Source: Gluconobacter cerevisiae (GTDB lineage Bacteria; Pseudomonadota; Alphaproteobacteria; Acetobacterales; Acetobacteraceae). From it: a DNA stretch of 63,036 bases. The notes beneath the pieces were generated by a model that saw nothing but the letters and a program-made list of their open reading frames with translations, was not told where the DNA came from and ran no database searches. Made by a program: the position numbers and the translations under genes. Position 1 is the first letter of the stretch, and each line of letters opens with the position of its first letter. The stretch spans positions 1 to 63,036 of the forward strand of contig NZ_JABCQO010000012.1 in the NCBI RefSeq assembly GCF_015244675.1. Reading direction: 5' to 3'. Below, piece after piece: positions 14,054-21,571 of this stretch.

Positions 14054-14722
14054 TTAGAGAACGGCCCCCCATTGTGCGGCGCGGACGTTCTCGGTGAGGC
14101 TGCGGGCGTTGTCCTTGACGTAAGGCTTCCAGTCTTCCCCGATCAGTTCGCGGTAGGCGTCACATGCGCCCTGAGCCATGACGGCGAGCGCGTAAGCCTT
14201 AGGGGCCTGCTGTGCAGCGAAACGGACGGCCCGATCTACGCGGTTTTCCCCGCCGTCGATGCCTTGGCGGTCTTCGTCGCGGCTTTCGTTGCTGAAAGAG
14301 TTCTGTTCGTCTCGGGCAATCTGGCGCTTGTTCTCATAGAAGTTGGCGGCACCATAGGCAGAGCGGATCAGGCCGTCCACGATGCGGCCAAGGTGCATTT
14401 CCATGGCCTTGAAATTGCGCTCGCCCCGAAAGTCGGTGACGACAAGCACATCCTCAAGAAGCGTGTACTGGTCGCGGATCATGCTGAGACCGGCCCCCAT
14501 CAGCTCGTCATAGTCGCCAGCCTCGAAACCGAAATGCTGAACGATAGCGGCGATCTTGTCATCGTTGGGGGCAAGGCGCATGACGTCTGCCAGCGTGGGA
14601 GCGGCAATGGCCTTGGTGCGCTCGCGGGCTTCGTTGAAACGACGGACGGCGGCGGGGCTGGCCTTGTTTGCAGCCTTGCGGTTCTGGGCCTTCGGTGCGA
14701 TTGTGGTTGCTGCGTCGGACAT
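14054..14722 (-). CDS. Hypothetical plasmid protein next to RNA repeat copy 2
   Basis: A 222-residue, largely helical, soluble protein. The start at 14722 (MSDAATTIAPK) follows AAAGGTG; the longer frame begins with GTG three codons earlier. The N-terminal 30 residues are basic and alanine-rich. The middle includes KIAAIVQHFGFEAGDYDELM and RGERNFKAMEMHLGRIVDGL. I do not recognise a family. Its promoter (14818-14846) shares sequence motifs with the ssb promoter region, which suggests common regulation of plasmid maintenance genes. Confidence 0.65.
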   Translation of the reverse strand: MSDAATTIAPKAQNRKAANKASPAAVRRFNEARERTKAIAAPTLADVMRLAPNDDKIAAIVQHFGFEAGDYDELMGAGLSMIRDQYTLLEDVLVVTDFRGERNFKAMEMHLGRIVDGLIRSAYGAANFYENKRQIARDEQNSFSNESRDEDRQGIDGGENRVDRAVRFAAQQAPKAYALAVMAQGACDAYRELIGEDWKPYVKDNARSLTENVRAAQWGAVL

Positions 14723-14817
14723 GAAAATCACCTTTCTAGTCTAGCGAAGTCCCGTTCGGTGGTCGAAACACCGTTCGGGGCGCTTTGTCTTGAGGGCCAA
14801 TCCCTCTCGACAAGTAA

Positions 14818-14846
14818 AAGATAGCCTTTTTGGCCTTTCATGACAA
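14818..14846 (-). promoter_or_regulatory. Promoter of the gene at 14054-14722
   Basis: On the minus strand TTGTCA, a 17-bp spacer, then TATCTT: close to the sigma-70 consensus. TTTTACTTGT occurs just downstream of the -10 box and again near 14894-14903 upstream. GGAAAACCGCCAT lies at 14859-14871. Both motifs recur near the ssb promoter. Confidence 0.6.
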
Positions 14847-14936
14847 GAGAAAAAGCGCGGAAAACCGCCATAAAACGCGATTTATTTTTGTAGGACAAGT
14901 AAAAAGATTTCTTGATTACTTCATGAATACCTGTCG

Positions 14937-15468
14937 TTTTCCTAGACCCATCCTGCCCGTGCGGCGAGCACACTGACGGCGACGAGAGTGGAACGACGGT
15001 GGCGTTTTCCTGAGCCCATCCTGCCACCGGCCAAGACGGGCGACGGGACAGGCCGTCAAGCCCGGAGCGTCCTGAGCAAGGGAGGCAGGCTTGCGGCTGA
15101 TGCGGGGTCGCGTGCGGCCCTGCAGCAGACGCGGGCCTGACACCTGCCGCCGAGGGTCGCGCAGTGGCTTTACGGACTGGCACGGCGACTGTCAGACTGA
15201 ACGCTGGATGCGAGGCCGCCGTCGTGGAACGTGCCTCCCCGGACGGTCCGCAGGACTGGCCGGGGAGGTTGAGGAGCCGTCTCACGAACAGATCACGCAC
15301 ACCAGGACCGTCCGTCATCGGAAAAGAATGCGGGTGAACCGTTACCCGGAAGGGCCGAGACGCAGGGGCCAGACGCCCGACCAAGGGCGGCTGGACCCTG
15401 TGGCTCGGTGGAGCTTGGCGACGCAGGAGCCTAGCGGAATAGGGTGAACGAACCCGTCAGGGCCGCCC
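14937..15468 (+). ncRNA. Candidate large structured RNA, copy 2 (532-bp repeat)
   Basis: Nearly identical to copies 1 and 3 over its whole length, with both edges sharply defined. Its last block has CCC-GTCA-GGG (15453-15462) where copy 1 has CCC-TTCG-GGG, and CGCCC-GACCAA-GGGCG where copy 1 has CGCCC-GGTTGA-GGGCG, so stems are kept while loops vary. TTGATT occurs exactly 19 nt before the first base in copies 2 and 3. It starts about 90 nt from the divergent promoter at 14818-14846. Confidence 0.6.
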
Positions 15469-15664
15469 CGATCCTTCTTTTGCTTTTTCTACTGACGGCC
15501 TGATTTCTGCGTGAAGAGTCCCGCGTGAGGAAGAACGCGGCAAACCCGACGGCAAGCACGAGCAGACCTCCCTTGATGGGATGCAGAAAGCCCTGCCAGA
15601 TCAGAAGAAGAATGGCGAGCTGGATACTCAGCGCACCGATGCGGATTACGGTTTGTCGTGACAT
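15431..15664 (-). CDS. Small two-helix membrane protein
   Basis: A 77-residue protein with two hydrophobic segments (LSIQLAILLLIWQGFL and GGLLVLAVGFAAFFL) and a basic C-terminal tail (SRRNQAVSRKSKRRIG). It is an inner-membrane protein of unknown role. Its last 12 codons run inside the 3' end of RNA repeat copy 2, so gene and repeat overlap tail to tail. The leader contains the second dual-hairpin element. Confidence 0.55.
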   Translation of the reverse strand: MSRQTVIRIGALSIQLAILLLIWQGFLHPIKGGLLVLAVGFAAFFLTRDSSRRNQAVSRKSKRRIGAALTGSFTLFR

Positions 15665-15692
15665 GGGGCCAGTCTAGTCTTTTTCTCTGTCC

Positions 15693-15761
15693 TGGCGCAG
15701 CCCCCCTGTGGGGGGCGAGCATTGGGGGCAAGACACTTCGCGCCGACGAGGCGCGCCCGCC
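15693..15761 (-). promoter_or_regulatory. Dual-hairpin leader element, copy 2
   Basis: Repeat of 13865-13933 with three differences, all outside the stems. GCCCCCC-TGT-GGGGGGC is at 15700-15716 and CGCGCC-GACGA-GGCGCG at 15739-15755. It lies 28 nt upstream of the membrane protein start at 15664. Confidence 0.55.
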
Positions 15762-15785
15762 TGACTGAACCGGGCGAGCGGACAA

Positions 15786-15806
15786 AAAAAGCGGCCCGGA
15801 GGCCGC
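15786..15806 (-). terminator. Rho-independent terminator of the ssb-membrane protein operon
   Basis: On the minus strand GCGGCC-TCC-GGGCCGC followed by a run of seven T. It lies about 10 nt after the stop of the 41-residue membrane protein. Confidence 0.8.
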
Positions 15807-15815
15807 CTGTCGGTG

Positions 15816-15941
15816 TCAATGGTGGGACGTTCGCAGCTTTGCCAGCCGGGACGCGATGGGTCCGATCGCAAGCCCCAGACCGATGGTGAAAGCAGCGGCA
15901 GGAAGAAGAATAAACAGGATACTCTGGGTTACGTTATCCAT
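15816..15941 (-). CDS. 41-residue membrane protein
   Basis: A short reading frame with one transmembrane segment (QSILFILLPAAAFTIGLGLA) followed by a short basic tail (IASRLAKLRTSHH). Its ATG overlaps the stop of the preceding gene by 8 nt (ATGGATAA), a typical translational coupling, and a strong terminator follows its stop. These two facts support it as a real gene despite its size. Function unknown. Confidence 0.6.
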   Translation of the reverse strand: MDNVTQSILFILLPAAAFTIGLGLAIGPIASRLAKLRTSHH

Positions 15942-16212
15942 TGGTTTTCGCCTCCGTCTTGTCCTCAGGATAGGGGATATAAGCCAGAAAAGTCAAAGAA
16001 ATTGCCTCAAGGACGGCTCCCAGAAAAAAGCAGGTGACGGCACGCATGGAGGTCAACGGTCCTGTCCCGGAGATGAGTGGGGTCACGATGCCGAGCCCCC
16101 ACGCGCTGAGGGCGAATGTCTGAAGGACGCTGGCAATCGCCTTATAGCGGTCTTCCTTGTGTTTGGAGCGCTGCGGTGGGGGCAGCAGCGCCATGAGGCG
16201 GTCTTTGTTCAT
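15934..16212 (-). CDS. Small membrane protein downstream of ssb
   Basis: A 92-residue protein with a soluble basic N-terminus (MNKDRLMALLPPPQRSKHKE) and two hydrophobic segments (VLQTFALSAWGLGIVTPLI and RAVTCFFLGAVLEAISLTFL). It lies 27 nt after the ssb stop and is coupled to the 41-residue membrane protein. Probably part of the ssb transcript. No family was recognised. Confidence 0.6.
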   Translation of the reverse strand: MNKDRLMALLPPPQRSKHKEDRYKAIASVLQTFALSAWGLGIVTPLISGTGPLTSMRAVTCFFLGAVLEAISLTFLAYIPYPEDKTEAKTNG

Positions 16213-16239
16213 CTGGCGCTAGGCTCCTTTTTCCCAGCG

Positions 16240-16734
16240 TCAAAACGGCACGTCATCGTCAAGATCGTTCCCTGCGGGCGCATCCCAGCCGCCATTGCGG
16301 TTTCCGTTGCCAGACGATCCACCTGACCGGCCGCCACTGCTTCCACCAGCAAAGCCGCCCTCGCCTTCATCGCTGTTGCCCCGGTTGCTGTCGATCAGCA
16401 CCAGCTCACCCCGGAAACGGTCAATAACAACCTCTGTGGTGTAGTGCTCCTGACCGTCCTGACCGGTCCATTTGCGGGTGCGGAGTTCGCCTTCGAGATA
16501 GACCTTGCGGCCTTTGCGGAGGAAGCGCTCGGCCACATCACCCAGACGGTCATTGAAGATGACGATCCGGTGCCATTCGGTGCGCTCACGACGTTCGCCG
16601 CTCTGCCGGTCGTTCCAGGTGTCGGACGTGGCCAGCGTAAAGCTCACGACCTTGGACCCGGACTGCGTATTGCGAACTTCCGGGTCTTTGCCAAGGTTGC
16701 CAACGAGAATGACTTTGTTAACGGAACCAGCCAT
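16240..16734 (-). CDS. ssb: Single-stranded DNA-binding protein
   Basis: A 164-residue SSB. The OB-fold domain (residues 1-110) begins SVNKVILVGNLGKDPEVRNT and includes WHRIVIFNDRLGDVAERFL and GRKVYLEGELRTRKW. A glycine/serine-rich linker and the acidic tip DLDDDVPF follow, which recruits replication and repair partners. The start at 16734 has GGAGG upstream. It would protect plasmid single strands during replication or transfer. A consensus promoter lies at 16805-16833. Confidence 0.95.
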   Translation of the reverse strand: MAGSVNKVILVGNLGKDPEVRNTQSGSKVVSFTLATSDTWNDRQSGERRERTEWHRIVIFNDRLGDVAERFLRKGRKVYLEGELRTRKWTGQDGQEHYTTEVVIDRFRGELVLIDSNRGNSDEGEGGFAGGSSGGRSGGSSGNGNRNGGWDAPAGNDLDDDVPF

Positions 16735-16804
16735 GAGAGCCTCCAAGAATTAGGGAACGTATCGACTGGACTTGTTCGGCGCGATCGCCTCTGTCCATGA
16801 ATAG

Positions 16805-16833
16805 ATAATAGGTTTTTACTTGGTGACAGTCAA
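16805..16833 (-). promoter_or_regulatory. ssb promoter
   Basis: On the minus strand TTGACT, a 17-bp spacer, then TATTAT, a near-consensus sigma-70 promoter. GAAAACCGCCAT at 16846-16857 and TTTACTTG motifs in this spacer recur at the promoter of 14054-14722, suggesting a shared regulator. Confidence 0.75.
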
Positions 16834-16922
16834 CAAAAAACGGCAGAAAACCGCCATTTACGAAGAAATAAAGCCGCAGAAATGTGCGATTTACTTGTTG
16901 ATTGCTCAATAGGTATTTGATG

Positions 16923-17455
16923 TTTTCCTAGACCCATCCTGCCCGTGCGGCGAGCGCATTGACGGAGACGAGAGTGGAACGACGGTGGCGTTTTCCTGAG
17001 CCCATCCTGCCACCGGCCAAGACGGGCGACGGGACAGGCCGTCAAGCCCGGAGCGTCCTGAGCAAGGGGGGCAGGTTTGCGGCTGCTGCGGGGTCGCGTG
17101 CGGCCCTGCCAGCAGACGCGGGCCTGACACCTGCCGCCGAGGGATGTGCAGTGGCTTTACGGACTGGCACGGCGACTGTCAGACTGAACGCTGGATGCGA
17201 GGCCGCCGTCGTGGAACGTGCCTCCCCGGACGGTCCGCAGGACTGGCCGGGGAGGTTGAGGAGCCGTCTCACGAACAGATCACCCACACCAGGACCGTCC
17301 GTCATCGGAAAAGAATGCGGGTGAACCGTTACCCGGAAGGGCCGAGACGCAGGGGCCAGACGCCCGACCAAGGGCGGCTGAACCCTGTGGCTCGGTGGAG
17401 CTTGGCGACGCAGGAGCCTAGCGGAATAGGGTGAACGAACCCGTCAGGGCCGCCC
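16923..17455 (+). ncRNA. Candidate large structured RNA, copy 3 (533-bp repeat)
   Basis: Near-identical to copies 1 and 2. A one-base insertion (GCCAGCAG against GCAGCAG) breaks the overlapping minus-strand open frame that copies 1 and 2 share, which argues that the repeat is not selected as protein-coding. It lies between the divergent ssb promoter and the convergent gene ending at 17485. Confidence 0.6.
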
Positions 17456-17484
17456 CGAATCCTTCCCTTCTTCTGCCCTTCAGA

Positions 17485-18294
17485 TCACCCACGGGTCAGT
17501 CTCGAAGAAAGAAAACACATTATCCCTCTCTCCTGCTCTGCCTTCTTCAATCTCCTCCTCAGCACCTTCTGCTTCTGGCGCGCTTTCCGCCTCTTCTTCT
17601 CATCAGCCTTCCAGCACTCTCGCAGGACGGCACGCAGTTCGGGACACTGTGCGCTTATCTGTCCATAAGCTTGACGCCTAAACAGGGCCACGCCGCCGAA
17701 GCGGTCGATACCTGTCAGCAGGGTGCATCTGCCGATCCCCGGATAGAAGATCACGCCGAGACCATCCTGCGCATCGGGTGTTGAGGGCAGCCGGAGGAAA
17801 AGGGTGGCGAAGCCATCCGAGGTCTGGACCCATCCGGGCGCTGGCCCTGCCAGTTGCCTCAATGGCATCAGGTCTAAGTCCGGACAGTTCTCGGCTATGG
17901 CCGCCGAGAGAGGCTGAGACCTGTGCCAGAAGCTGGCGCAACAACCCGCCCAGTCTTTCGAAGGGTCTGTTGGAAACAGGATCGAGAAAACGGTGATGAG
18001 GTCTGCTTCATAGACGAGCTGACCGCCCTGCCATTTGGCAAAGCCCGGATCATCGAAGCAGTCGAAATACTCCATGCCCCGGATACTGACGTCCGGAAAG
18101 TCGTCGGACAGCCCATGGCCGTGGTCAAGGAACGACGTTCCGATCCCGTTTTCGAGGGTCATCACCAGTGTGGTGTCGGTCTCCCACGCCATCTGGTCCG
18201 GTGCGCAGGTCCGGTAGGCGCGCTCTTCGGCGATCTGGCGCAGACGGTCCTGCGGGCCTGTAAGCGTGAAGACTGTTGTGACGGGAGTAGCCAC
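17485..18294 (-). CDS. Hypothetical protein with basic coiled C-terminus
   Basis: A 269-residue soluble protein. It has an N-terminal FTLTGPQDRLRQIAEERAYR, then a region rich in D, W and F (MEYFDCFDDPGFAKWQGGQL), which resembles small protein-interaction folds. The end is strongly basic (WKADEKKRRKARQKQKVLRR), possibly nucleic-acid binding. The start is the ATG at 18294. Its leader holds the three-way-junction element at 18353-18401. It ends 30 nt from RNA repeat copy 3. Family not recognised. Confidence 0.6.
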   Translation of the reverse strand: MATPVTTVFTLTGPQDRLRQIAEERAYRTCAPDQMAWETDTTLVMTLENGIGTSFLDHGHGLSDDFPDVSIRGMEYFDCFDDPGFAKWQGGQLVYEADLITVFSILFPTDPSKDWAGCCASFWHRSQPLSAAIAENCPDLDLMPLRQLAGPAPGWVQTSDGFATLFLRLPSTPDAQDGLGVIFYPGIGRCTLLTGIDRFGGVALFRRQAYGQISAQCPELRAVLRECWKADEKKRRKARQKQKVLRRRLKKAEQERGIMCFLSSRLTRG

Positions 18295-18352
18295 GGAAAA
18301 TATCCTTTTCTCTGTTCAGATGTTTTCCCTCAGGCGCAGACGGCTGGACGGG

Positions 18353-18401
18353 ACAATGGCGCGCCCTCCAGGGCGCGGGCCGCGTGCGGCCGAACCATTG
18401 T
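18353..18401 (-). promoter_or_regulatory. Three-way-junction leader element
   Basis: An outer stem ACAATGG/CCATTGT (18353-18359 with 18395-18401) encloses two perfect hairpins: CGCGCCCT-CC-AGGGCGCG (18360-18377) and GGCCGC-GT-GCGGCC (18378-18391). It lies about 60 nt upstream of the start at 18294, after a purine-rich tract on the minus strand. Similar elements precede other minus-strand genes. Confidence 0.6.
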
Positions 18402-18549
18402 GGCGGCCGGACGGCCTGTGGCGACTGGACTTCCTTTTCCCGCCTCTTCCCTTCCTGTCCCCACCTGCAACTCCTCTAACCTTCATCTGTTTCTATGGAT
18501 GTTCAACGATCCGGCCTTGCCGGAGCCTATTGAGAAACAGGATGCTTTT

Positions 18550-18903
18550 ATGAAAACCTCCCTGATGATTGCCGCTGCTGCCGGACTTCTGGGAACAACA
18601 CTTGCTTCCGCCCAGGCAGAGCCGGGTGGATGCCTCAAGTACGGTGCCGCAGGCGCCGTAGGCGGCCATGTTGCCAACCATCACGGTGTTCTGGGCGCCA
18701 CGGGCGGATGCATCACCGGTATGTACGTCCGACATGAATATCGGAAGGAAGCACGCCAGAAGGCTGCGCTCTATGACAAGGATCATCCAGGAGCCAAAGG
18801 CTCCTACGAAGAGAAGGCCACGGCCTATGACGTGGAGCACTCCACGAAGCCGGGTCAGATGAATGGGACTGCTGCCGAAGCGCCGAGCGGTCAGCCGCAG
18901 TAA
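18550..18903 (+). CDS. Small secreted protein with glycine-rich segment
   Basis: A 117-residue protein with a signal peptide (KTSLMIAAAAGLLGTTLA, cleavage near SAQAE). The mature part has a glycine-rich stretch (YGAAGAVGGHVANHHGVLGA) like glycine-zipper proteins, then a charged tail (RHEYRKEARQKAALYDKDH). The start at 18550 has AGGA upstream. It is a periplasmic or surface protein of unknown role, followed by its own terminator. Confidence 0.65.
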   Translation: MKTSLMIAAAAGLLGTTLASAQAEPGGCLKYGAAGAVGGHVANHHGVLGATGGCITGMYVRHEYRKEARQKAALYDKDHPGAKGSYEEKATAYDVEHSTKPGQMNGTAAEAPSGQPQ

Positions 18904-18931
18904 AAGCCACTCTCCCGTATGGGATCAGAAA

Positions 18932-18957
18932 GGCCGGGCTTTGCCCCGGCTTTTTTT
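18932..18957 (+). terminator. Rho-independent terminator
   Basis: GCCGGG-CTTTGC-CCCGGC followed by seven T, 29 nt after the stop of the secreted protein. Between here and 19124 no gene is seen, apart from a 15-codon frame at 19090-19137. Confidence 0.85.
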
Positions 18958-19124
18958 GTCTTCTTTTTCTGCTTTGGCGCTGCTGGATGAGTTTTTGGAT
19001 ACCGGTCCGTAAGAGCGCTGTCCCTCAGCGTATAAGTCGCAGGCCGAACGCCTAGTCTTACCCACAGTGCAGATACAGGGGAGAACAGGATGACGACTTA
19101 TTCTCACAAACGGGAATACCACCA

Positions 19125-19718
19125 GTGGTCCGCCTGAGACTACGGCCGCGTGGCGGTCCGTCCCGCATCGAGCGCAGTGACACCGCGCACGCAGCCTGGA
19201 AGAGCCTTCAGGCCGAACTCAAAGGTGCGAAAGGCGAGGACAGGATCCGAACCCTCCTGAACGAACTGGGACGGCCGAGCCTCCATGACGTTCGTCTTCC
19301 CAAGGCCTCTGGTGATGGCACAACCCAGATTGACCATCTCGTCCTTTTGCCCCGTGCCCTCATGGTCATCGAGACCAAGCACTATGCGGGCCATCTGAGC
19401 GGGCATCCGAATGACGAATACTGGCGCCAACGTCTAGGGAAAGAGGAGGATGGCCGGCTGATCTACAGCCCTCTTCGCCAGAATGCGGGCCATTGCGCAG
19501 CCGTCCGCGCTATGACGTCACAGGCCTGTCTGGATGTGGAGATCCTGAATCGCGTGGTCCTGACAGGGCGCGCTAGCGTCAGCCCGGCCCTTCAGGCCTG
19601 TGTCAGAACTCCGGACGCCCTCGCCGACGAACTGCGACACAACTGCGGAGAGGCGTCAGGACTGATGATGGGCTTGTGGCAGAGGATCGTGCGCGTCGCC
19701 CATCACACAAAGAAATAG
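19125..19718 (+). CDS. NERD-domain (nuclease-related) protein
   Basis: A 197-residue protein. The NERD core lies at residues about 35-125: TQIDHLVLLPRALMVIETKH carries the D and ExK residues of the restriction-endonuclease-like fold, followed by a late NAGH. NERD proteins are predicted nucleases, often on mobile DNA. The frame opens with GTG at 19125. A separate 15-codon ATG frame at 19090-19137 with GGGGAGAAC upstream overlaps this start in another frame, so the true start or a frameshift is uncertain. Confidence 0.7.
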   Translation: MVRLRLRPRGGPSRIERSDTAHAAWKSLQAELKGAKGEDRIRTLLNELGRPSLHDVRLPKASGDGTTQIDHLVLLPRALMVIETKHYAGHLSGHPNDEYWRQRLGKEEDGRLIYSPLRQNAGHCAAVRAMTSQACLDVEILNRVVLTGRASVSPALQACVRTPDALADELRHNCGEASGLMMGLWQRIVRVAHHTKK

Positions 19719-19730
19719 GCGCGCAGCGCC

Positions 19731-20096
19731 TTATTCCACGGCAATACCGATGGCGGCCGCTGTATACCGGGTTGTTGGCAGGATCCTGACTACCACCTCC
19801 CCGCTAACGTCGGAGAGATAGAGAAGCCCGTCTTTCGGGCAGCCCAGAGGGCGCCCATCAGGATCGAGCACCAGGCGAAGGCTGGTGATCGGGCTGACTT
19901 CATAAACATGATGCTCGTCCCAGGAGACGAACGCATGAATCCGCCCTTTTTCGACCACCGTATGCAGCGTTCCCGGGAGAATCCCTCGGGTTTTCTGCTT
20001 CAAACGCTCTGACATGAACTGACCAACAGCCTCTTTCTGCGGCTCGGTCAGGCTCTCATATGTGCAGGGGGCGGGATAGATCGGTTCACCAGTCAC
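19731..20096 (-). CDS. Hypothetical protein
   Basis: A 121-residue soluble protein, mostly predicted strands in its C-terminal half (HVYEVSPITSLRLVLDPDGR, then GLLYLSDVSGEVVVRILPTT). No signal peptide or membrane segment. It is the last gene of a minus-strand group that also contains the two genes at 20164-20927. Family not recognised. Confidence 0.6.
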   Translation of the reverse strand: MTGEPIYPAPCTYESLTEPQKEAVGQFMSERLKQKTRGILPGTLHTVVEKGRIHAFVSWDEHHVYEVSPITSLRLVLDPDGRPLGCPKDGLLYLSDVSGEVVVRILPTTRYTAAAIGIAVE

Positions 20097-20163
20097 GCGG
20101 CCAGTCCTTCCTTGCTGAGATGGATAAGGAAAGCGCCAAAGGTGCCTCCCTTATCGGGACAGG

Positions 20164-20556
20164 TCAGTGTTTTGCCGACGCCTGGCGTTGCTCGTCAATA
20201 AAGTCCGTGACGTCTTTCAGGACGCCATCCGGAATTTCCTCGCCGTCATCGAGATCGACTTCCAGGCCTTCGGCCGACGTCTCCGTGCTGCCAGCCGACA
20301 GGCCGAGACAAAGATCAGGATCTTCAGGATCGTAATCGACCCTGACGGCCCAGCCATCCGATAGAAATACGAAATCGCTGAGCAGGCCGTCCTCTTCAAG
20401 ATCGTCGTCGTGCTCCCCCTCGGCCTCGGACGGCAGATCGGAAGCCTTGCAGACACCCGCATACAGGCCAGGAAAGGCCGTGTTCAACGCATCCACGACC
20501 TGCTGGGTCTGCGGGCGAAACGGCCCGGTCTTTGAGACAGGCATCGCATCACACAT
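20164..20556 (-). CDS. Hypothetical acidic protein
   Basis: A 130-residue strongly acidic protein (ASDLPSEAEGEHDDDLEEDG and EVDLDDGEEIPDG). Its ATG shares one base with the stop of the upstream gene (TGATG), so translation is coupled. Such acidic proteins on plasmids can be DNA mimics or small inhibitors; nothing in the sequence proves it. Confidence 0.6.
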   Translation of the reverse strand: MCDAMPVSKTGPFRPQTQQVVDALNTAFPGLYAGVCKASDLPSEAEGEHDDDLEEDGLLSDFVFLSDGWAVRVDYDPEDPDLCLGLSAGSTETSAEGLEVDLDDGEEIPDGVLKDVTDFIDEQRQASAKH

Positions 20557-20927
20557 CAGTTCAGCTTCCAGCAGGTGGACGTCACATGCTGACTGAATGT
20601 CAGACGCGTATTGCCATTGTGATCACCGATCAGCTCGCACCGCACCCAGGTGTAGGGTCGTGCCGGGCCATTGTCCTTCTGAAGGATCAGGATGTTGCCT
20701 TCCTCGCCCGCGCTGGAATGGATGAGGTAATTTTTGTTCAGAAGATCCTGAAGACTGTCAGGGACGACTTCAAATGCGGTCGCGACAGAGGCCGTATGGC
20801 CTTTGCCCGACAGGTTGGGTGTCGCAGGCCCCATACTCCCGAGCGCGGGATCGAGGGCAAAAGCTGGCGAAAGAGCAGCGGCCGTGAGGCCGGCTGCCAG
20901 GGCAAGAGAAGAAAAATAACGGGTCAC
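20556..20927 (-). CDS. Small secreted protein
   Basis: A 123-residue protein with a signal peptide (SSLALAAGLTAAALSPAFA, cleavage after AFA). The mature part has two cysteines (WVRCELIGD and TSTCWKLN) that could pair. It is the first gene of the 20927-to-20164 operon and is coupled to the acidic protein. Function unknown. Confidence 0.6.
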   Translation of the reverse strand: MTRYFSSLALAAGLTAAALSPAFALDPALGSMGPATPNLSGKGHTASVATAFEVVPDSLQDLLNKNYLIHSSAGEEGNILILQKDNGPARPYTWVRCELIGDHNGNTRLTFSQHVTSTCWKLN

Positions 20928-21013
20928 GGTCGATCCTTGCGGTTCATTGGATCTGAAAAGATCGCTTTACCCCGCAAAGGTAAAGACCGCTTCTGCGACT
21001 TCCTAAAAGAGAC

Positions 21014-21505
21014 TCAGACCTTTGCAGGGCGTCCGCGACGCTTCTGTGGGATCTGACGCACGGGAATCTCTGGTTCTTCTGGCTCGGAAGCCGGATTGCT
21101 CCGACCGCCCTTCGTAGCCCCCAGACCGATCTTGTGAGCCAGATCCGTGCGGTGACGGGAGTAAGCAGGCGCGGTCATGGGATAGTCAGAGGGCAGTCCC
21201 CATTTGGCGCGATATTCATCCGGAGTCAGATTGTATGCGCTCATGAGATGCCGTTTGAGAAGCTTCAGCTTCTTTCCGTCTTCGAGACAGACGATGTAGT
21301 CCTCAAACACAGACCGCTTCGGATTGACGGCCGGGACCAGCTCGACTGGCTCTGGCTCGGGCGGCTGACCGGCCGACGCCAGGGCTGCATGGACAGTCCG
21401 GATCAGCTCGGGAATCTGCTCTACCGGTACCTCATGAGCACTGACGTAGCTTTCGACAATATCGGCCGTTAGATGACGGAAATCTGTTTCAACGTCTGTG
21501 GTCAT
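21014..21505 (-). CDS. MucR/Ros-family regulator with incomplete zinc site
   Basis: A 163-residue protein. The Ros/MucR core is at about 65-130: VNPKRSVFEDYIVCLEDGKK, then LKRHL, then YNLTPDEYRAKWGLP and YPMTAPAYSRHRTDLAHKIG. The family binds AT-rich DNA through a prokaryotic zinc finger. Here the second cysteine of the usual CxxC is aspartate (CLED), so zinc binding may be lost, as in some family members. A basic tail (QKRRGRPAKV) is AT-hook-like. The start at 21505 has AAAGG upstream. A paralogue lies at 39832. Confidence 0.85.
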   Translation of the reverse strand: MTTDVETDFRHLTADIVESYVSAHEVPVEQIPELIRTVHAALASAGQPPEPEPVELVPAVNPKRSVFEDYIVCLEDGKKLKLLKRHLMSAYNLTPDEYRAKWGLPSDYPMTAPAYSRHRTDLAHKIGLGATKGGRSNPASEPEEPEIPVRQIPQKRRGRPAKV

Positions 21506-21571
21506 TTCAAATGCCTTTTTCAAATTTTGACTGTGTAGAGTGTCTGTCTATACGCAAGATAACATGACAGG

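Noticed and set aside
12427-15384. Long minus-strand reading frames through the 533-bp repeats (150 and 218 codons)
   Set aside because: The frames match because the DNA is repeated, not because a protein is conserved: copy 3 carries a one-base insertion that breaks the frame, there are no ribosome sites, and the product is low-complexity.
14955-15460. Long-range pairing of CTGACGG near the 5' end with CCGTCAG near the 3' end of RNA copy 2
   Set aside because: It also works in copy 3 with one G-U pair, but copy 1 has CCCTTCGGGG at the 3' position and cannot pair, so it is not a conserved helix.
12531-17455. Group I or group II intron, or RNase P/tmRNA identity for the repeats
   Set aside because: No domain V-like hairpin, no GTGCG start, no P-loop signatures of RNase P or tmRNA, and no split gene around any copy.
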